Assembly (NCBI GenBank): GCA_022791215.1
Contig: JAAVYQ010000030.1
Coordinates: 1-14,317 of the forward strand
Direction of reading: 5' to 3'
DNA: 14,317 bases
Origin: Bacilli bacterium
GTDB lineage: Bacteria > Bacillota_I > Bacilli_A > RF39 > UBA660
The notes under the pieces are model-generated. The model was not told the DNA's origin. It did not search any database and worked only from the letters and a program-made list of their open reading frames with translations. Within the stretch, counting starts at the first letter, position 1. Each line of letters starts with the position of its first letter. Positions 12,901 to 14,317 of the stretch are shown in pieces. The position numbers and the translations under genes were made by a program.

Positions 12901-13317
12901 TTATTTATTTTTTGGCTTTTTAGCACCGTATTTACTTCTTCCTTGACGTCTTGCTTCTACTCCAGCTGTATCTAATGTTCCACGGATGATGTGATAACGT
13001 ACTCCGATAAGGTCTTTAACACGTCCTCCTCTTATTAGTACTACACTATGTTCTTGTAAGTTGTGTCCAATTCCTGGAATGTAGCATGTTACTTCGTAAC
13101 CGTTACTTAATCTTACACGAGCATATTTACGCAATGCTGAGTTTGGTTTCTTTGGTGTTTTTGTTCCAACACGTGTACATACTCCACGCTTTTGTGGTGA
13201 TGTGTTGTTTGTTCTCTTCTTGTCTTTTGAGTTAAATCCAACGTTTAATACTGGGCTTTTGCTCTTTCTTACTTTTTGTCCTCTTTTGTGTTTTACTAAT
13301 TGGTTAATAGTAGTCAT
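12901..13317 (-). CDS. rpsL: 30S ribosomal protein S12
   Basis: S12 sits at the decoding centre and controls translational accuracy. The protein is 138 residues, the same length as in B. subtilis. The motifs are PQKRGVCTRV (41-50), TPKKPNSALRK (54-64) with the streptomycin-contact Lys, and GHNLQEHSVVLIRGGRVKDL (84-103). The next residues read IGVRYH where almost all S12 proteins have PGVRYH. Ile104 thus replaces the Pro equivalent to E. coli Pro90, beside the Asp that RimO can methylthiolate. ATG 13317 is chosen because AAAGGAG is 6 bases upstream and the protein then starts MTTINQLVK. A frame to 13338 would include the leader. It is the first gene of the str operon. Confidence 0.97.
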   Translation of the reverse strand: MTTINQLVKHKRGQKVRKSKSPVLNVGFNSKDKKRTNNTSPQKRGVCTRVGTKTPKKPNSALRKYARVRLSNGYEVTCYIPGIGHNLQEHSVVLIRGGRVKDLIGVRYHIIRGTLDTAGVEARRQGRSKYGAKKPKNK

Positions 13318-13331
13318 AATGGCTCCTTTCT

Positions 13332-13354
13332 CGTACACACTTCCTGGTGTATCG
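13332..13354 (-). promoter_or_regulatory. Leader hairpin next to the rpsL ribosome binding site
   Basis: In the minus-strand RNA, CGAUACAC (13354-13347) pairs with GUGUACG (13338-13332), 7 bp with a bulged A. The loop is of 8 bases. It ends only a few bases before the AAAGGAG of rpsL, so it could modulate translation initiation. Its role is inferred. Confidence 0.35.
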
Positions 13355-13372
13355 TATTTATAATTTTTATGC

Positions 13373-13391
13373 GAGTTTTTTGAAAAAACTC
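13373..13391 (-). promoter_or_regulatory. 5'-end hairpin of the str operon leader
   Basis: GAGTTTTT and AAAAACTC form an 8-bp stem around a 3-base loop, beginning about 4 bases after the predicted transcript start. No T run follows it on the minus strand, so it is not a terminator. A 5' stabilising stem is possible. Confidence 0.4.
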
Positions 13392-13401
13392 AAGCAAGTT
13401 A

Positions 13402-13430
13402 ATAATATCACTAGAAACATGTTATGTCAA
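13402..13430 (-). promoter_or_regulatory. Sigma-A promoter of the str operon
   Basis: A perfect TTGACA (13430-13425 on the minus strand) and TATTAT (13407-13402) are 17 bases apart. The predicted start is near 13395, giving a leader of about 78 bases before rpsL. Confidence 0.85.
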
Positions 13431-13587
13431 ATAAAATCTTATTTTTTATGCTATTTTTTTACATTTTCTTTGTATTTTTTATAAGTACATTATATATTAT
13501 TGTTTTTCTTGTTTTATAGAACTTTTTTCGCTTCTTTGATTTCACTTTATTTTAAGAGGTATGCGATTCACAAAAGTTTTTTAGTTT

Positions 13588-13618
13588 AGATACATTGCGT
13601 TTTCGTAAGTATCTTTTA
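13588..13618 (+). terminator. Plus-strand terminator-like hairpin without a known gene
   Basis: AGATAC-a-TTGCG (13588-13599) pairs with CGTAA-GTATCT (13604-13614), 11 pairs with one G-U and a bulged A. The loop is TTTT, and TTTTATAAGTTTTT follows. The T run makes it terminator-like only on the plus strand, yet no plus-strand gene precedes it. It may end a small RNA (see findings) or be chance. Confidence 0.3.
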
Positions 13619-13766
13619 TAAGTTTTTAAATAACGTTGTATTCTGTGTTTATGATTTACAGCATTTCTGTTTTGTTAGAAAAGCGAGACTAGTGTAATCA
13701 CTTAAATCTTCACCATAACAATATAGTATTGTCCTTATTATGTAGCATTAAGCATGTAGCAATTTT

Positions 13767-14317
13767 TTATTTAATTTTAGTTATAATGTCTTTTAATCTT
13801 TCAATAAATTTTTCTTTATTACTTAAAAGATACTGTAATTCTTTTAAGTAATTATTATATTCATTATCTTCTACAAAGAAATTCGCATATCCATCAATTC
13901 CAAACTTTTTTAATGTATGTTTATAACATTCCTCTATTGTTTCTTTCTCACTAAGTTTATTAAAATGTGCAATACTATAAAGATAAATTCTTCTTAATGA
14001 GTCGTCAATGTTAATGTTTCTATCCGCAGACGATAATAGTTTTCCATAAATACTCCTGGGCTCTCTATCTAATGAAGCTCGATGATCTTCTATTGCTTCT
14101 TTCATTATTATTAAGTTCCCATAACTAAAGAACTTGCTTAAGTTAATATCATTATACATAATTTGAGCGGAAACTATTTCATGATTTTTATAGTCTATAT
14201 GATAACCAATATCATGATATGCTGCTACTACGTAAAGCATGTTATTATCAATATTCATATTTTTACTTAATTTATGGCATCTATTAATAACATATTTTAT
14301 ATGCTCTATTTGATGTC
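13767..14317 (-). CDS. HD-domain phosphohydrolase family protein, 5'-partial
   Basis: The frame ends with TAA 13769-13767 and stays open to the right window edge. ATG 14258 is therefore not the true start, since a start there would cut the domain in half. The upstream codons supply the first part of the domain, HQIEHIKYVINRC. Then come AAYHDIGYH (the HD pair), HEIVSAQIM and KLLSSADRN, whose Asp completes the H...HD...D metal-binding set. Such proteins are metal-dependent phosphohydrolases, often acting on nucleotides. The substrate is unknown here. A C-terminal helical part with KKFGIDGYANFF follows. At least 182 residues are visible. It lies about 450 bases upstream of rpsL in the same direction, but a separate strong promoter before rpsL argues that it is not part of the str operon. 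Confidence 0.82.
   Translation of the reverse strand, partial: HQIEHIKYVINRCHKLSKNMNIDNNMLYVVAAYHDIGYHIDYKNHEIVSAQIMYNDINLSKFFSYGNLIIMKEAIEDHRASLDREPRSIYGKLLSSADRNINIDDSLRRIYLYSIAHFNKLSEKETIEECYKHTLKKFGIDGYANFFVEDNEYNNYLKELQYLLSNKEKFIERLKDIITKIK

Larger units (their letters stand above)
13318..13766. other. Gene-free region upstream of the str operon
   Basis: This stretch of about 450 bases has no convincing ORF on either strand. It holds the rpsL promoter and leader (13318-13430) and the plus-strand terminator-like hairpin at 13588-13614. It also has short AT-rich inverted repeats, such as ACAATA-TAG-TATTGT near 13718-13732, and a direct repeat TGTAGCA (13741-13747 and 13755-13761). No clear terminator for the upstream HD-domain gene is visible. 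No tRNA or known RNA gene was recognised. Confidence 0.6.

Noticed and set aside
13318..13338. Seven-residue N-terminal extension of S12
   Set aside because: The AAAGGAG ribosome binding site lies inside it and the family N-terminus starts at MTTINQL.
13560..13585. Seven-codon plus-strand ORF after AAGAGGT
   Set aside because: The ribosome binding site abuts the ATG without spacing and the peptide is too short to support.
13741..13761. Direct repeat TGTAGCA (two copies) as a possible attachment site
   Set aside because: It is only seven bases and 14 bases apart, with no integrase or mobile gene nearby.

Overview
The window is strongly AT-rich bacterial DNA with dense minus-strand genes. It uses the standard genetic code: Trp is TGG in the conserved proteins and TGA serves as a stop. 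The translation genes, Gram-positive Shine-Dalgarno (SD) sequences, sigma-A-type promoters and a CotY/CotZ/ExsY-type spore coat protein all point to a low-GC Gram-positive (Bacillota). An uncultured Bacilli lineage, perhaps allied to the Mollicutes but able to form spores, is my inference; the sequence alone does not fix the taxon.

Left edge (1-1840). A minus-strand gene runs off the window at position 1. Diverging from it are three plus-strand genes: a cysteine-rich spore coat protein with a possible sigma-K promoter, a phenylalanine-rich membrane-anchored protein of unknown role, and a small membrane-anchored PTS EIIB-like domain that lacks the phosphorylated cysteine. A perfect hairpin at 1815-1840 closes this block and serves converging transcription from both sides.

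RNA block (1839-4930). On the minus strand, a sigma-A promoter and a structured leader precede rpsO (S15). Then come an intergenic terminator or attenuator, pnp (PNPase), and a small gene split into two frames.

Cell-surface block (5050-8720). A 676-residue LppM-like lipoprotein has one membrane span and a cytoplasmic low-complexity tail of about 400 residues. Upstream of it, a two-gene unit encodes a membrane-anchored exported protein and a UcpA-like short-chain dehydrogenase. Each unit has its own promoter and terminator.

str operon (8814-13430). rpsL, rpsG, fusA, a 61-codon ORF and tuf run on the minus strand from a near-consensus promoter at 13402-13430. There is an additional internal promoter before tuf and a UACG-tetraloop terminator after it. 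S12 carries Ile where a nearly invariant Pro is expected, and EF-Tu has a shortened helix-A/switch-I region.

Right edge (13318-14317). About 450 bases without a gene hold the operon promoter, leader hairpins and an unexplained plus-strand terminator-like hairpin. Beyond them lies an HD-domain phosphohydrolase whose reading frame stays open to the window edge, so it is 5'-truncated. I saw no CRISPR array, tRNA, rRNA, insertion sequence or prophage. The most notable items are the Cys-less EIIB, the LppM protein with its long tail, the S12 Pro-to-Ile change, the S15 leader and the ORF between fusA and tuf.
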